Positions 36,683-46,008 of a stretch of DNA of 57,092 bases are shown here, in pieces (the stretch's first letter is position 1; each line of letters opens with the position of its first letter). The position numbers and the translations under genes are program-made. The stretch is from Verrucomicrobiota bacterium (GTDB lineage: Bacteria > Verrucomicrobiota > Verrucomicrobiia > Verrucomicrobiales > Akkermansiaceae). The notes beneath the pieces were generated by a model. It did no database searches. It was not told the DNA's origin and saw only the letters and a program-made list of their open reading frames with translations. The stretch is from contig JAPLUI010000045.1 of NCBI GenBank assembly GCA_026397725.1, forward strand, positions 1-57,092. The letters run 5' to 3'.

Positions 36683-38209
36683 CTATTCCCACATCGGCTT
36701 CATCTTCCAGGCTTCGATCCCGTCCAGTATCGCTTCGCCGCCTTCGGTGAACGCGAGCACTTCGATGCGGTCCGCCGGCGCGAAACACTTGTGCGTGACG
36801 GCCGCGCCGTTGCAGTAAACTTCGAGCACGCCGCGGTCGACGAACACGCGCAGTTCAACCGGATCGCCCTTCTTCAGGAAATGCGTGTTGGCGCGTCCTT
36901 CGATGCCGAACTGGTCGCCGGCGTCCGCCCAGACCCGCGTGCCGCTCCCCTGGCCGTCGGCCCGGACGATGATGCCGCAGCGATTTGCGGACTTCCGGTC
37001 GAATGACGCGATGATCTCCAGCGCGTCGCCGCGCAGTTCCGGCAACGGAATGGCTGCGCCGGCCGGAAGGTTCCGCCCGGCAAGCTTCCTATTATCGTAA
37101 CGCAGGCACTGCAGCTCGGGAATCGGTTCCTGCCAGAGCCGGTCGTCCCGGATCGAGATCACGCGCGGGATCGAGTGGGCTTGCTCCCAGTATGGCACGT
37201 CCTTGACCTCGGGCGGTTGGCCGATAGTCGCCCAACCGTGCATGATGCGCCGCGGCGATCCGTTAGTCCCTTTTCCGTCAACCATGTGCGGATTGAACGA
37301 GTAGTAGTCGCCCGTATCCACGGACCGCATGGGTGTTTCCGGCGTGAACTCCATGGCCTTGGAATCATAGCGGCCGATCCAATACGGGTTGCCGGCGCCG
37401 ACCATCAGGACATGGCGTCCATCGAGGGGCACCAGATATGGCAACTCCCAATAATCGCCGTGCTTGATCGACGGCGCGATGTTCTTCTGCAGTGTCCATT
37501 TTTCGAGGTCCTTCGACTTCCACAGCCATGCGGCGCCCTGCTTCGGATCCTCCGTCGCACCCCCGATGAGCTGGCACCAGGTATCGCCTTCCTTCCAGAC
37601 CTGGGCGTCCCAGTGCACCGGCGAATTCTTGTTAGGCCGCCGGTCGTTGGGCATGACCATCTTCTTCTTGAACGTCACGCCGCCATCCTCGCTCCATGTC
37701 AGCATGCCGTAGGTTTCAGACTGCCCATTCACGTTGCCCGTGTAGAGTCCGTGAATCTTTCCTTCATGGATGAACGTGTTCCCGGAATAGACCCCGTTCC
37801 GGTCATGCGGCGTGTCCGGCCACACGGCCACCGGCCAGTCCTTCCAGTGCACCAGGTCGCAGCTCACGGCGTGCCCCCAGCAGCGCTGGCTGCGGGCCCA
37901 CCCGCCCTTGCCGTCGGGGACCTGCGGATCGAACTGATAGAAAAGGTGATACTTTCCGTTGTGATAGATCGGCCCGTTCGGATCGTTGATCCAGCTCTCC
38001 ACGCCGGTGAAGTGGTAGAGCGGGCGGTAGGGATCGTTCCTGATCGACCACTTGCGGTATGCGAGGGCCGCACGCGAGTAGGTTTCGAGGTCGGTGTTCT
38101 TGACCACCGCGCGATAGTCGGCCACGGGTCCAGGCAGCTCGGCCGCGTGGGCGAAGGGCGCCAACGTCGCAATGAGCAGGGTGGCGATGAGTTTGGGTGT
38201 GTGTTTCAT
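36683..38209 (-). CDS. GH32 fructosidase (invertase/levanase-like)
   Basis: 508 residues with signal peptide HTPKLIATLLIATLAPFAHA. Propeller motifs: WINDPNG with the nucleophile (about residue 72), the transition-state stabiliser in HWDAQVW (about 197), and acid/base Glu in YWELPY (about 253), then VFVDRGVLEVYCNG in the C-terminal sandwich. These variants are closer to eukaryote-like or fungal GH32 than the WLNDPNG/RDP/ECPD pattern of the other GH32 at 32.6 kb, so the pair probably splits substrates. Two start codons 15 bp apart (38224 and 38209) arise from a tandem duplication, and a third ATG is at 38230. Confidence 0.92.
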   Translation of the reverse strand: MKHTPKLIATLLIATLAPFAHAAELPGPVADYRAVVKNTDLETYSRAALAYRKWSIRNDPYRPLYHFTGVESWINDPNGPIYHNGKYHLFYQFDPQVPDGKGGWARSQRCWGHAVSCDLVHWKDWPVAVWPDTPHDRNGVYSGNTFIHEGKIHGLYTGNVNGQSETYGMLTWSEDGGVTFKKKMVMPNDRRPNKNSPVHWDAQVWKEGDTWCQLIGGATEDPKQGAAWLWKSKDLEKWTLQKNIAPSIKHGDYWELPYLVPLDGRHVLMVGAGNPYWIGRYDSKAMEFTPETPMRSVDTGDYYSFNPHMVDGKGTNGSPRRIMHGWATIGQPPEVKDVPYWEQAHSIPRVISIRDDRLWQEPIPELQCLRYDNRKLAGRNLPAGAAIPLPELRGDALEIIASFDRKSANRCGIIVRADGQGSGTRVWADAGDQFGIEGRANTHFLKKGDPVELRVFVDRGVLEVYCNGAAVTHKCFAPADRIEVLAFTEGGEAILDGIEAWKMKPMWE

Positions 38210-38230
38210 AGTGGAGTGTTTCATGGTCAT
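38201..38230. repeat. 15-bp in-frame tandem duplication over a start codon
   Basis: Units 38201-38215 and 38216-38230 share GTGTTTCAT, giving ATGAAACAC twice on the coding strand, so the GH32 protein can start MKHST-MKHTP. Confidence 0.75.
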
Positions 38231-38325
38231 AAATGATTATCAGATCCCGTCTGGCTTGGTAGTCGGTGAGAGCATTGCGAGATGGGGGCCGGATTTAGGA
38301 TTTTGTATTTTCAAATATCATGGCG

Positions 38326-38530
38326 GCGTGACCACCAGGCGGCAGAAGCGCATGCCGGAGGGCAGGGTCAGCCGGAGCCGGGCCGGACTTGCTAGAGCCG
38401 CGATGGCCGGATTGCCAGGCGACCGCGGGGTCCACGATTGCAGGTTGGTGGAAACCTCGAAGTCATAGTTGGCGACGGCAGTCGGATCATACGGGATGGT
38501 CCAGGTCCCCTGAGTTGTCGCTCGGGAGTC
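38326..38530 (-). pseudogene. C-terminal protein remnant
   Basis: The gap 38231-38545 contains an open minus-strand stretch ending at 38326: TWTIPYDPTAVANYDFEVST, then NLQSWTPRSPGNPAIAAL and SGMRFCRLVVTPP. It reads as a beta-rich secreted-protein C-terminus without any start. It follows directly after the stop of the GH36/NPCBM gene and may once have been its continuation. Confidence 0.5.
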
Positions 38531-38545
38531 CGCTTCAAACTTGCC

Positions 38546-41500
38546 TCACTCCTTGCGGAACCCGGCGTTGACCCAGTCGGCGTGATCGCAGTTGGCGCCG
38601 TCGCCGGCGTCGTCCACCACGAGGTATAGTTTGGCGGTGCCGGCGGGCAGCGGCACGTCAAATGAATGCTGCATCTGTTTGCCGGATTGCAGGACCGGGG
38701 ATTTCGCCAGCGTTTGTTTCTTGCCGGCGGCATCCTCGGCGATGACTTCGCACATGATGCTGGCACGCGGGTCAGAGCGCTGGCTGTCGTCGATGCCCGC
38801 CGTGGCGGTGAAGCGCTTCCACTCCGGTTGGCAGGCGTAAACGGCTTCGGCCTTGGCGTGCAGGCCGAGGCCGTTCGGATAGATCTTCCCGGACAGGGTC
38901 AGCGGCCCGCCGTTGGCTGACTTGCCGATGCCCACGGCACCCCAGCCGGTGGTGGCGCTCAACGGCGTGAGCTTCATCAGACTGACATCCGGCCTGTCGG
39001 ATGCTTTGGTGGTGAGGGCGACGGTGGCGGCGGTCCCGCCGCCCAGCGGCTTGACGGTATAAGTGCACGTCTTGCCCTGGGGCGCCTCGTCGTCGGTATA
39101 TGTTAGATCGTAGTATTCCGCGGCGATGACGGTTCCGTCACGGCGGATCTCATAGGAGGTCGCGCTGCCGTTCCAGCTCAGCATGACCGGCGCGTCGGCA
39201 TTCTCCATGGCCGCCTTGAGGCCGGTGACCGCCGCCGTACCGCCTGCGGGCAACGGCTGGGCCGTGAACTTCAGCGACCATTTCACGTCGCGGCTAACAG
39301 CCGAGCGGAGGGTCACGCGTGTCAGCCCGGATCCATCCGCCTGTGTGACGGTCACGCCGGCGGCCTGATCGGCGGGGGACACCCCAGCGCTCGCGGGTTG
39401 CCAAAGTTTAACGTCGGCCAGTCCGGCGATGCGGAGTTCGTAGGGATCGCCGGCGACCACCTGGCTCGTGCCCGAAAGCGTGCCGGTCGCGGCATCCCAC
39501 ATTTCGTCGCGCACGTCGATCATGCCTTGGGTGACATGGCGCGAGGTGCTCAGGACGAGCGGGCGGCCTTCGGTGGCCCGCACCGCGATCACGCGGCAGG
39601 ACTGGGCGGGAACCTTGAATTGAAACTCGCCGGCAAACCGTGGCACCAGCTTGTTCTCCCAGAAATCGAAGGCATGATAACTCTGCGCCTTGGGCAGACC
39701 GGCCCAGGCCGCGGTATATCTAACAGTCCTCTCGGAGTTCTCCCAGTTGAACAAACCTAACACGTCGCGGCGCACCGGTTGTCGCGTGTCGGTGACCAGC
39801 CACACGAACGGCAGGTTGGCATCGAAACAATCGACCGGGCGGGCGGTGGCGCCGTGCGGCGACATGGTGCGTTTCATGATCTCGAGCCGGTCGGCGGGCA
39901 GTCCGGGAATCGAATCGCTGTTCAGATAGAATTGTCCGCTGAGGGCCACCCACGACGGCCCGAATTGCGCGTGCTTGGGCTCCACGCGCACATAGCACGG
40001 GTCGGGGTCGTTCCACCACACGCGGCCGTTGAGGAAGTAGAGCCGCGAGCCGCGCAGGGGGCCGACGGTGATGGCGTTCCAGCCGGCGTCGTTGTCCGGG
40101 CCGATGCGCATTGAATCGACCAGGCCGATGCTGCCGCCAAGGGTGCGCATGTTCTGGGCCACGTTGCAGGCGGAGAAGAAGACGTCCGGCCCGGCGGCCT
40201 TGCGCAGCAGTTTCAAGCCGTCGCGGTAAACCTCGATGTTGGTCTTGGTCGGATCGTGAAAGGGCGCGTTGTTGCCGATGCCGTCGTCGGTGTAGCCGTC
40301 GTTGACGTAGGTGAGCCCGGTGGCCGAGCCGGTCCACAGGCCGTCCATCTTGAAATAGTCGTAACCCCACGAACGGATGGTCTTGACCAAGTCTGTTAGA
40401 TTGGCCTGGACTTCCGGGTGGGTCAGATCCAGCGAGGTGCCGCCCCAGTAGGTGTCGTACGGTTTGCCATCGGCGCGTTTCACGAACCAATGCTGGCGGT
40501 CCTTGTATTCGGGATCCTGGAAGTTGCGGGCAAAGGGCAGGAACCAGATGCCGGGCGTGAGGCCGAGTTGCTTGATTTTTTCGGCCACCGGTTGCATGCC
40601 GTGCGGATACGGGCCGTCGGGTTTCACGCGATCGAAGCCGCGGGTCGGGCCTTCGAACTTGCCGCCGCCCTGCCAGCCGTCGTCAATCTGCACGAAGGAA
40701 AACCCGAAGGGCTTCAGTTCCTTGGCGGCGACTGCCGCCAGCTTGATGATGTTAGTTTCGTCGCTCGCCCCGCCGCAATACCATGTGCAATGGCCGGCGA
40801 TCTGCGGGCGCAGCTTGATCCGGTGCTGGCGGGCCAGCGCGTCGCCGTAGTGCTCCTCGCCCAGCCGCGCGTCGTCGAAGACGCCGACGGCCAGCGTTTC
40901 GAGTTTGGCCCTCGCGCCGACGGGGACTAACAGGTGGCCGTGGTCGAGCTGCGCCTTGAACCCGACCCTGCCGTCCTTGACGCTGGAAAACACCACGCCG
41001 CTGCCGCGTTCCTGCGTGAGCCAGCCGGCCACCACGCCGCGGCGCGTGGCCGGATCGGCACATGTTAGAAACAGATAGCTGCCGGGATTCTTGTCCGGTG
41101 CCAGCAGGCCGCCGGTGCCCAGCGTGCGCAGCTCGGCGGCGGGCTTGCCGAGGTCGAGGGTGAAGGTGGCAGGCACCACGCGCCGCACGTCCAGCACCTC
41201 CTTGCCGGGATTGAGACGTTCGGTGCGGATCAGCACAAACGGCAGTTTGGCATAGAGTTCGAGCGAGGAGACGCCTTCGTCTCGCGTCACGACGATCTTC
41301 CGCCCCGCGCCGAACACCGGGTCGCTGGCTTGCTCTACCTCCGCCTTGGTGGCCTTGCCTTCGAGTTGGCCGTCCGTTAGAAACGCCTTGCCGCCCGGCT
41401 TTTCGGCGACCGCGAACGACCCGGCCGCATCGTCGTAGGTCACCACCAGCGTCTCGTTCGCGATCATCAGGGGCGCGGCTGAGACGCGGTCTCCGGCAGC

Positions 41501-41581
41501 GGGGGCGACGAGGAGGCCGCAAACAGCCAAGCTGCGGGCGAGGCGGTGGATTGGCACAGGGAGGTTCGTTTCGTATTTCAT
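38546..41581 (-). CDS. GH36-like alpha-galactosidase with NPCBM domain
   Basis: 1011 residues; the ATG at 41581 gives MKYETNLPVPIHRLARSLAV and a signal peptide ending near VSAAP. After the N-terminal supersandwich the barrel has HCTWYCGG, FSFVQIDDGWQGGG, GLTPGIWFLPFA, the nucleophile region DYFKMDGLW and the acid/base region DSMRIGPDND. A beta domain, an FN3-like segment (YEIRRDGTVIAAEYYDLTY) and a C-terminal NPCBM galactose-binding module (KIYPNGLGLHAKAEAVY, DGANCDHADWVNAGF) follow. The peptide SAGVSPADQAAG near residue 740 is a repeat translation. The NPCBM end is the same type as that of the enzyme at 53.3-55.9 kb. Confidence 0.87.
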   Translation of the reverse strand: MKYETNLPVPIHRLARSLAVCGLLVAPAAGDRVSAAPLMIANETLVVTYDDAAGSFAVAEKPGGKAFLTDGQLEGKATKAEVEQASDPVFGAGRKIVVTRDEGVSSLELYAKLPFVLIRTERLNPGKEVLDVRRVVPATFTLDLGKPAAELRTLGTGGLLAPDKNPGSYLFLTCADPATRRGVVAGWLTQERGSGVVFSSVKDGRVGFKAQLDHGHLLVPVGARAKLETLAVGVFDDARLGEEHYGDALARQHRIKLRPQIAGHCTWYCGGASDETNIIKLAAVAAKELKPFGFSFVQIDDGWQGGGKFEGPTRGFDRVKPDGPYPHGMQPVAEKIKQLGLTPGIWFLPFARNFQDPEYKDRQHWFVKRADGKPYDTYWGGTSLDLTHPEVQANLTDLVKTIRSWGYDYFKMDGLWTGSATGLTYVNDGYTDDGIGNNAPFHDPTKTNIEVYRDGLKLLRKAAGPDVFFSACNVAQNMRTLGGSIGLVDSMRIGPDNDAGWNAITVGPLRGSRLYFLNGRVWWNDPDPCYVRVEPKHAQFGPSWVALSGQFYLNSDSIPGLPADRLEIMKRTMSPHGATARPVDCFDANLPFVWLVTDTRQPVRRDVLGLFNWENSERTVRYTAAWAGLPKAQSYHAFDFWENKLVPRFAGEFQFKVPAQSCRVIAVRATEGRPLVLSTSRHVTQGMIDVRDEMWDAATGTLSGTSQVVAGDPYELRIAGLADVKLWQPASAGVSPADQAAGVTVTQADGSGLTRVTLRSAVSRDVKWSLKFTAQPLPAGGTAAVTGLKAAMENADAPVMLSWNGSATSYEIRRDGTVIAAEYYDLTYTDDEAPQGKTCTYTVKPLGGGTAATVALTTKASDRPDVSLMKLTPLSATTGWGAVGIGKSANGGPLTLSGKIYPNGLGLHAKAEAVYACQPEWKRFTATAGIDDSQRSDPRASIMCEVIAEDAAGKKQTLAKSPVLQSGKQMQHSFDVPLPAGTAKLYLVVDDAGDGANCDHADWVNAGFRKE
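39354..39396. repeat. In-frame SAGVSPAD-type repeat
   Basis: The coding strand reads SAGVSPADQAAG here, a relative of the SAGVPPAS repeat in the two GH36-like paralogues, but at a non-homologous place in this protein (between the barrel's C-terminal beta domain strands). Confidence 0.55.
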
Positions 41582-41645
41582 GGTGCTTGTTCGTTGTCGG
41601 TTTGCTCGTTTGTACATGCTTGTTGCCTGCTCTTTCTCCCGTTAT

Positions 41646-44018
41646 TCATTTGAAGTTGATCTTCCATTCGACGGTTCGGTTGGCGGATTGCGCGATCGTG
41701 TACACGGCAAGTTGGCCATCCTCGGTGGGTTGCAGGTTTTCAGGTTGGTGGCCGTTGAGGGCGATGACGATTTCGAACGGCTCACCAGCCACCACCTTGG
41801 CTTTACCGGTCAAGCGGCGGCCGTCCCATTTCACATCTGCTAGATCAAGGTGGCCTTGCATCAGGTGGCGGTTGGTGGAGAGGACTTGCGGGGTCTTCCC
41901 GACTTTACGGATGGAAAGCATACGGGCCTCGCCGGGGCGCAGGGTTTGCTTCAGCACGTCCGCGCCCTTGAGTTTGCCGGCGAAGCAATCGTTCCAGAAA
42001 TCATACACATAATATGCCTGCCCGGGATCCAGGCCCAGGGCGCCATCGGCAGTGTCGCCGGCCAGCGGGACGGCGATGGTTTCCTCGCGGGTCGGCAAGG
42101 TGTTGTTGAAGAGCGTGACCTGGTGCCAGTCTGGTGTGACAGCGAAGTCATACACGCGCGGCCAGCCGTCATGCACGAACGCATCTACCGGCCGGGCGCT
42201 GCGCGGTTCGGTCGGATACGGGAAGGTGCGTTCGAGGTCATATAGCGTTTCCTTTGACAGGTCGCGGAAGGAATTAGCCAGCAGCAGGCGGCTCGCCGCA
42301 ACATAGGCCATCGTCAGCAACATGCGCCGGCCGTCCTGATCACTGCCAGTCCAGCCGCCGACCTTCCATGCGCTGGTGAGTTCCTTCGAGTCCATGTCGT
42401 AGGCGACGACCACCCGGTTCTTGTACCAGCGCAGTCCGCTGCGGCTGACGAGGTCGGGCGAGATCTTGTCGGAGTCGTGTTCCGTGCGCTGCGAGTCGGC
42501 GATGCCGAGGATCAAGTCGTTGTTAGGCTGGCACAGGCAGCGTTCATGCAGCCACGAACTCGGACCGAGCCCGTCCTTCACGCAGCGGAAGAAGGTCCGA
42601 TAGAACGCCGTGGCGGTCATGTGTTTGTCGGCAAACTCGACGCGCTCGGCATTCGCGGGGATCGTTTCCCACGCGGTCCTGCCCAGCCGCGTCTCGGGGT
42701 CATGCCCGCGCAGCGTCATCATCCACAGATCGTCGCAGTAGTCCACCATCAGCCCGTCAATGTGACCGCGCAGGGCGCCGAACCGGGAGCGCACGTACTT
42801 CTGGACGGCCGGCAGGGAATGATCCAGCCCGCCCATCGCCACATTCTTGTTGAGCAGCCAGTCGCGATGCGCCTCGCGGAAATCGAGGCTGATGCGGTTG
42901 CCGAATTGCGGCGGCTGGATGACCGGCTGAATATAGATGAAGGCCAGAGCGCCGCGGCCGTGCATGCCGGCGCCGAACTTGGCCGAGGTCTCATACGGGG
43001 CAGTGTAAAAACCGTGCTGCTGCCAGTGGGCGTCGTCCCACCAGCCCTGGGGATTCTGCGGGGTGTAGTTGTCAGGCACGAGCCGTCCGGCCGCGCGGGA
43101 GTAGTTCAGGAACCCGCTCGCCTGCATCTTCTCCGCTTCCCCGACCAGCCCGGCGGTGGTGTTGATCTTGTAGGTGGATCCCCCGGGATTATTCTGCGCG
43201 CCAGAATGCCACACGCCGGCATACCAGGCGCAGACGGTCGGGAAGTCGTACGGATTCGGCTTGGCGCCGGTCGCTTCACGCAGCACGCGGCCGTAGTTCT
43301 CCAGCGCCTCGAACGGATTCGCCGTGGCGGCATCCACATAAAAGCTGTCCGCCGGCATATAGGTCTCGCCGGGCTCGACCCGCCGGCCCACCGGATCGTA
43401 GCCTTCCAGCGCCGCTGTGTTGTCAGACCGGGTGTGCGCCCACTTCGTGAAGTCCGCCGTCTTCAATCCGCCCAACACCAGCGACCGCCGCTGGCCGGCC
43501 TGTTTGAACGTGAGAAGCAGATTATTCGCGCTGCCGCGGATGACGTCGCGGGTGACCCGGGTCTGGCTGGCACCCGAAGGCGCATCGAGCGTGCGGACGT
43601 CGTTCCACTTGCCGCCCGGAAACACGATGCCGCCCGACAGCGGCTCAAACTTCTTGATGCGGATCGGCTCGGCGGTGGTGTTCTTGATGCCCGCACGCAG
43701 CTCGATGAAGGCCGGATGCAGCGCGAAATCTAACAATAATGTCGGCGCATCCGCTCGCGTGCATTCGATCAACAGCCGCTCTGCGGTTTGCTCGGCTACC
43801 CGGCGCTGATAGCCCGCATCGTTCGAGGCCCAGTCTTCCACGACCGCGCGGGCATTGCGGATAGCGGGAGCGGCATTGGGCGGCAGGATCAGGCTGTACA
43901 TACCGCTCTTGAGGTCGAAATCAATGCGGGCTTGCGTGTTCTGCAGGGTCTGTGCATCGCCCACAGCGGCGGTGAGAATCAGGGCGGCGAGAAGGATGAA
44001 GGTGGTCAGGTGTTGCAT
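41646..44018 (-). CDS. Clan GH-D (GH36/GH31-like) secreted glycosidase
   Basis: 790 residues; start at 44018 (MQHLTTFILLAALILTAA) with a clear signal peptide. N-terminal beta domain (ARIDFDLKSGMYSLILPPNA), then a barrel with DFPTVCAWYAGVW, GRGALAFIYIQPV and DGLMVDYCDDLW as the probable nucleophile strand, and SGLRWYKNRVVVAYDMDSKE later. The C-terminal beta domain (LSTNRHLMQGHLDL, NRTVEWKINF) matches those of the GH36-like genes at 25, 30 and 38 kb in pattern. I cannot name the family with certainty; alpha-galactosidase or alpha-N-acetylgalactosaminidase activity is a guess. Confidence 0.8.
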   Translation of the reverse strand: MQHLTTFILLAALILTAAVGDAQTLQNTQARIDFDLKSGMYSLILPPNAAPAIRNARAVVEDWASNDAGYQRRVAEQTAERLLIECTRADAPTLLLDFALHPAFIELRAGIKNTTAEPIRIKKFEPLSGGIVFPGGKWNDVRTLDAPSGASQTRVTRDVIRGSANNLLLTFKQAGQRRSLVLGGLKTADFTKWAHTRSDNTAALEGYDPVGRRVEPGETYMPADSFYVDAATANPFEALENYGRVLREATGAKPNPYDFPTVCAWYAGVWHSGAQNNPGGSTYKINTTAGLVGEAEKMQASGFLNYSRAAGRLVPDNYTPQNPQGWWDDAHWQQHGFYTAPYETSAKFGAGMHGRGALAFIYIQPVIQPPQFGNRISLDFREAHRDWLLNKNVAMGGLDHSLPAVQKYVRSRFGALRGHIDGLMVDYCDDLWMMTLRGHDPETRLGRTAWETIPANAERVEFADKHMTATAFYRTFFRCVKDGLGPSSWLHERCLCQPNNDLILGIADSQRTEHDSDKISPDLVSRSGLRWYKNRVVVAYDMDSKELTSAWKVGGWTGSDQDGRRMLLTMAYVAASRLLLANSFRDLSKETLYDLERTFPYPTEPRSARPVDAFVHDGWPRVYDFAVTPDWHQVTLFNNTLPTREETIAVPLAGDTADGALGLDPGQAYYVYDFWNDCFAGKLKGADVLKQTLRPGEARMLSIRKVGKTPQVLSTNRHLMQGHLDLADVKWDGRRLTGKAKVVAGEPFEIVIALNGHQPENLQPTEDGQLAVYTIAQSANRTVEWKINFK

Positions 44019-44030
44019 GGCTTTTCTCCG

Positions 44031-44339
44031 TTTGGTATTTGCACCATGGTTCATGCTCTACTCTGTTGTCAGCGTCGCGCTTTCGCCGGCGGGTACACGC
44101 CAAACTCCTCGATCGTGGGCACTTCCGTGGCCTCCAGGATGTTGAGGCGGAACTGGCGGGCGGTGACGGGCGGGAAATCCAACACCTTGGTGCCGTCTAT
44201 CGTCGTGCCCTTGGCGAGTGGTTTCCACGTCTGGCCGTCCAGGTACTCGACGGCGAACTGCCGGGTGCGCGGGTATTGCAATTCGCTGATCACGGCGCGG
44301 CCGACGCGCTGCGGCTGGCCGAGATCGACTTCCAACCCT
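44031..44339. repeat. 309-bp duplicated segment, copy A
   Basis: Nearly the same as 45700-46008 (a handful of differences). It covers the C-terminal discoidin-type coding region of a GH29 gene, its stop and the spacer up to the next gene's leader. Weaker similarity continues into the downstream signal-peptide codons. Confidence 0.88.
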
Positions 44340-45687
44340 GAGGCCAGGTGCTTGAGGCGGTGGCGTGCTTGCCCCGGCTCAGGGCGTTGGCCGCGGTGGG
44401 CGGCGCAGGCAGTTCGTAAACATCGGGCTCGCCCGCGATTTCGACCGCCACCACGGTGGCGATCGGATCGGGCAGCGAGTCCGGCAGAACGATGCTCTTG
44501 TCCTCCACCTTCAGGGCTGTGTTGCGGTCGGCCAACAGATAGGCCTTGGTGATCTTGTTCGACATGGGCGGAGTGATCCTGCCGTCGGCGGGCCGACGGA
44601 AGACATGCAGGAAGAGCTTGCCCGGCTTGCCCTGAGCCACGTCGAATGGCTTGCGGGTGCAGCGGCCATCGAAGGGTAGTTTCTCGAACGGGTTGGCCTG
44701 GGTGCCGTAGATCGCCTCGCCGTTGACCTTGAGCCACCGCCCCATTTGTTGGAGTCGCTCGATGGACGCCTGCGGGAATTCACCTTCGGCGGTGGGGCCC
44801 ACGTTGAGCAGGTAGTTGCCGCCCTTGCTGGCGATGTCGATCAGGTTGCGGATGAGGCTCTCGGCGGATTTCCAGTTCTGGTCGTAGCTGACGAAGCCCC
44901 AGTTGTCGTTCATCGTCATGCAGGTTTCCCAGTCGCGGTTCTTCAAGCCGGTGGCCGGGATTTCCCGCTCGGGAGTCGAAAAGTCCCCACCCACTTCGGG
45001 CTGGACCAGACGGTTGTTGTGGAGGATCCCGGGCTTGAGCTTGAGCAGTTCGAGGAACGGCTCGCCCCGCTTGGCGGTCATGTCATACGGGGTGTCCCAC
45101 CACAGGATCGCGGGCATGTCCTCGCCGTAGTTCGTCAGCAACTCGCGCACCTGCGGCACGGCGACGTCGCGGAGGTAATCGTCCATGTTGTTGTTGGTCT
45201 TGTTGCACCAGTCCTGCGCCTGCGAATAATAGAAGCCGAGCTTGATCCCGTGCTTGCGGCAGGCCTCGGCCAGCGGCTTGAGCAGGTCCTTCCCATAAGG
45301 TGACGCCTTCACCCCATTCCAGGCGCTCGCCTTGGAGTCAAACAGGGCGAAGCCGTCGTGATGCTTGGTGATGAGGACGATGTACTTCATCCCGGCCTCT
45401 TTGGCCAGACGCACCCAGACGTCGGCGTCGTACTTGACCGGATTGAACTGTTTGGCGAAGCCCTGGTATTCGGCCTTCGGGATCCCCTGGACCGACATGA
45501 TCCACTCGGCGCCGCAGATCATCATCCCGAAGCGGGCCTCGCGCCACCACTGCATGCGGGCGTCCCGCTGCGCGGGGGTCTCGTGGGCGTAAGGGTCGGG
45601 GCTCGCCGGTTCTTGCGCGGACAGTCGGGAGGCGGCGCTGCCAAGGAGGCACGCGGCGAGAAGGATGCGGGTGGTCAGGCGCTTCAT
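44069..45687 (-). pseudogene. GH29 alpha-L-fucosidase, frameshifted in its discoidin domain
   Basis: The catalytic part is complete: signal peptide KRLTTRILLAACLLGSAA, RFGMMICGAEW, YIVLITKHHDGFALFDS, the nucleophile Asp in ILWWDTPYD (about 196) and GNYLLNVGPTAEGEF. After SRGKHATASSTW the frame breaks: compared with the next GH29 gene a net 52 nt are missing, and the true continuation (LEVDLGQPQRVGRAV to YPPAKARR) is in another frame ending at 44069. The frame as written stops at 44290. Fucosidase activity could survive without the discoidin domain. The stretch FDVAQGKP near residue 350 is a repeat-like insertion (44631-44650) into the beta domain. Confidence 0.85.
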
Positions 45688-45699
45688 GGTTGGTGTTTG

Positions 45700-46008
45700 T
45701 TTGGTATTTGCTCCATAGTTCATGTTCTACTCTGTTGTCAGCGTCCCTCTTTCGCCGGCGGGTACACGCCGAACTCCTCGATCGTGGGCACTTCCGTGGC
45801 TTCCAGGATGTTGAGGCGGAATTGGCGGGCGGTGACGGGCGCGAAATCCAACACCTTGGTGCCCTCTATCGTCGTGCCCTTGGCGAGTGGTTTCCACGTC
45901 TGGCCGTCCAGGTACTCGACGGCGAACTGCCGGGTGCGCGGGTATTGCAATTCGCTGATCACGGCGCGGCCGACGCGCTGCGGCTGGCCGAGATCGACTT
46001 CCAACCCC
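45700..46008. repeat. 309-bp duplicated segment, copy B
   Basis: Partner of 44031-44339; here it forms the intact end of the downstream GH29 gene and the spacer before the frameshifted one. Confidence 0.88.

Noticed and set aside
2763..43735. TCTAACA motif as a sequencing or polishing artefact
   Set aside because: The encoded residues fit the protein families in all frames (for example DLTK, LLDP, RTVRYT), so no single base change would improve them. Not fully excluded without reads.
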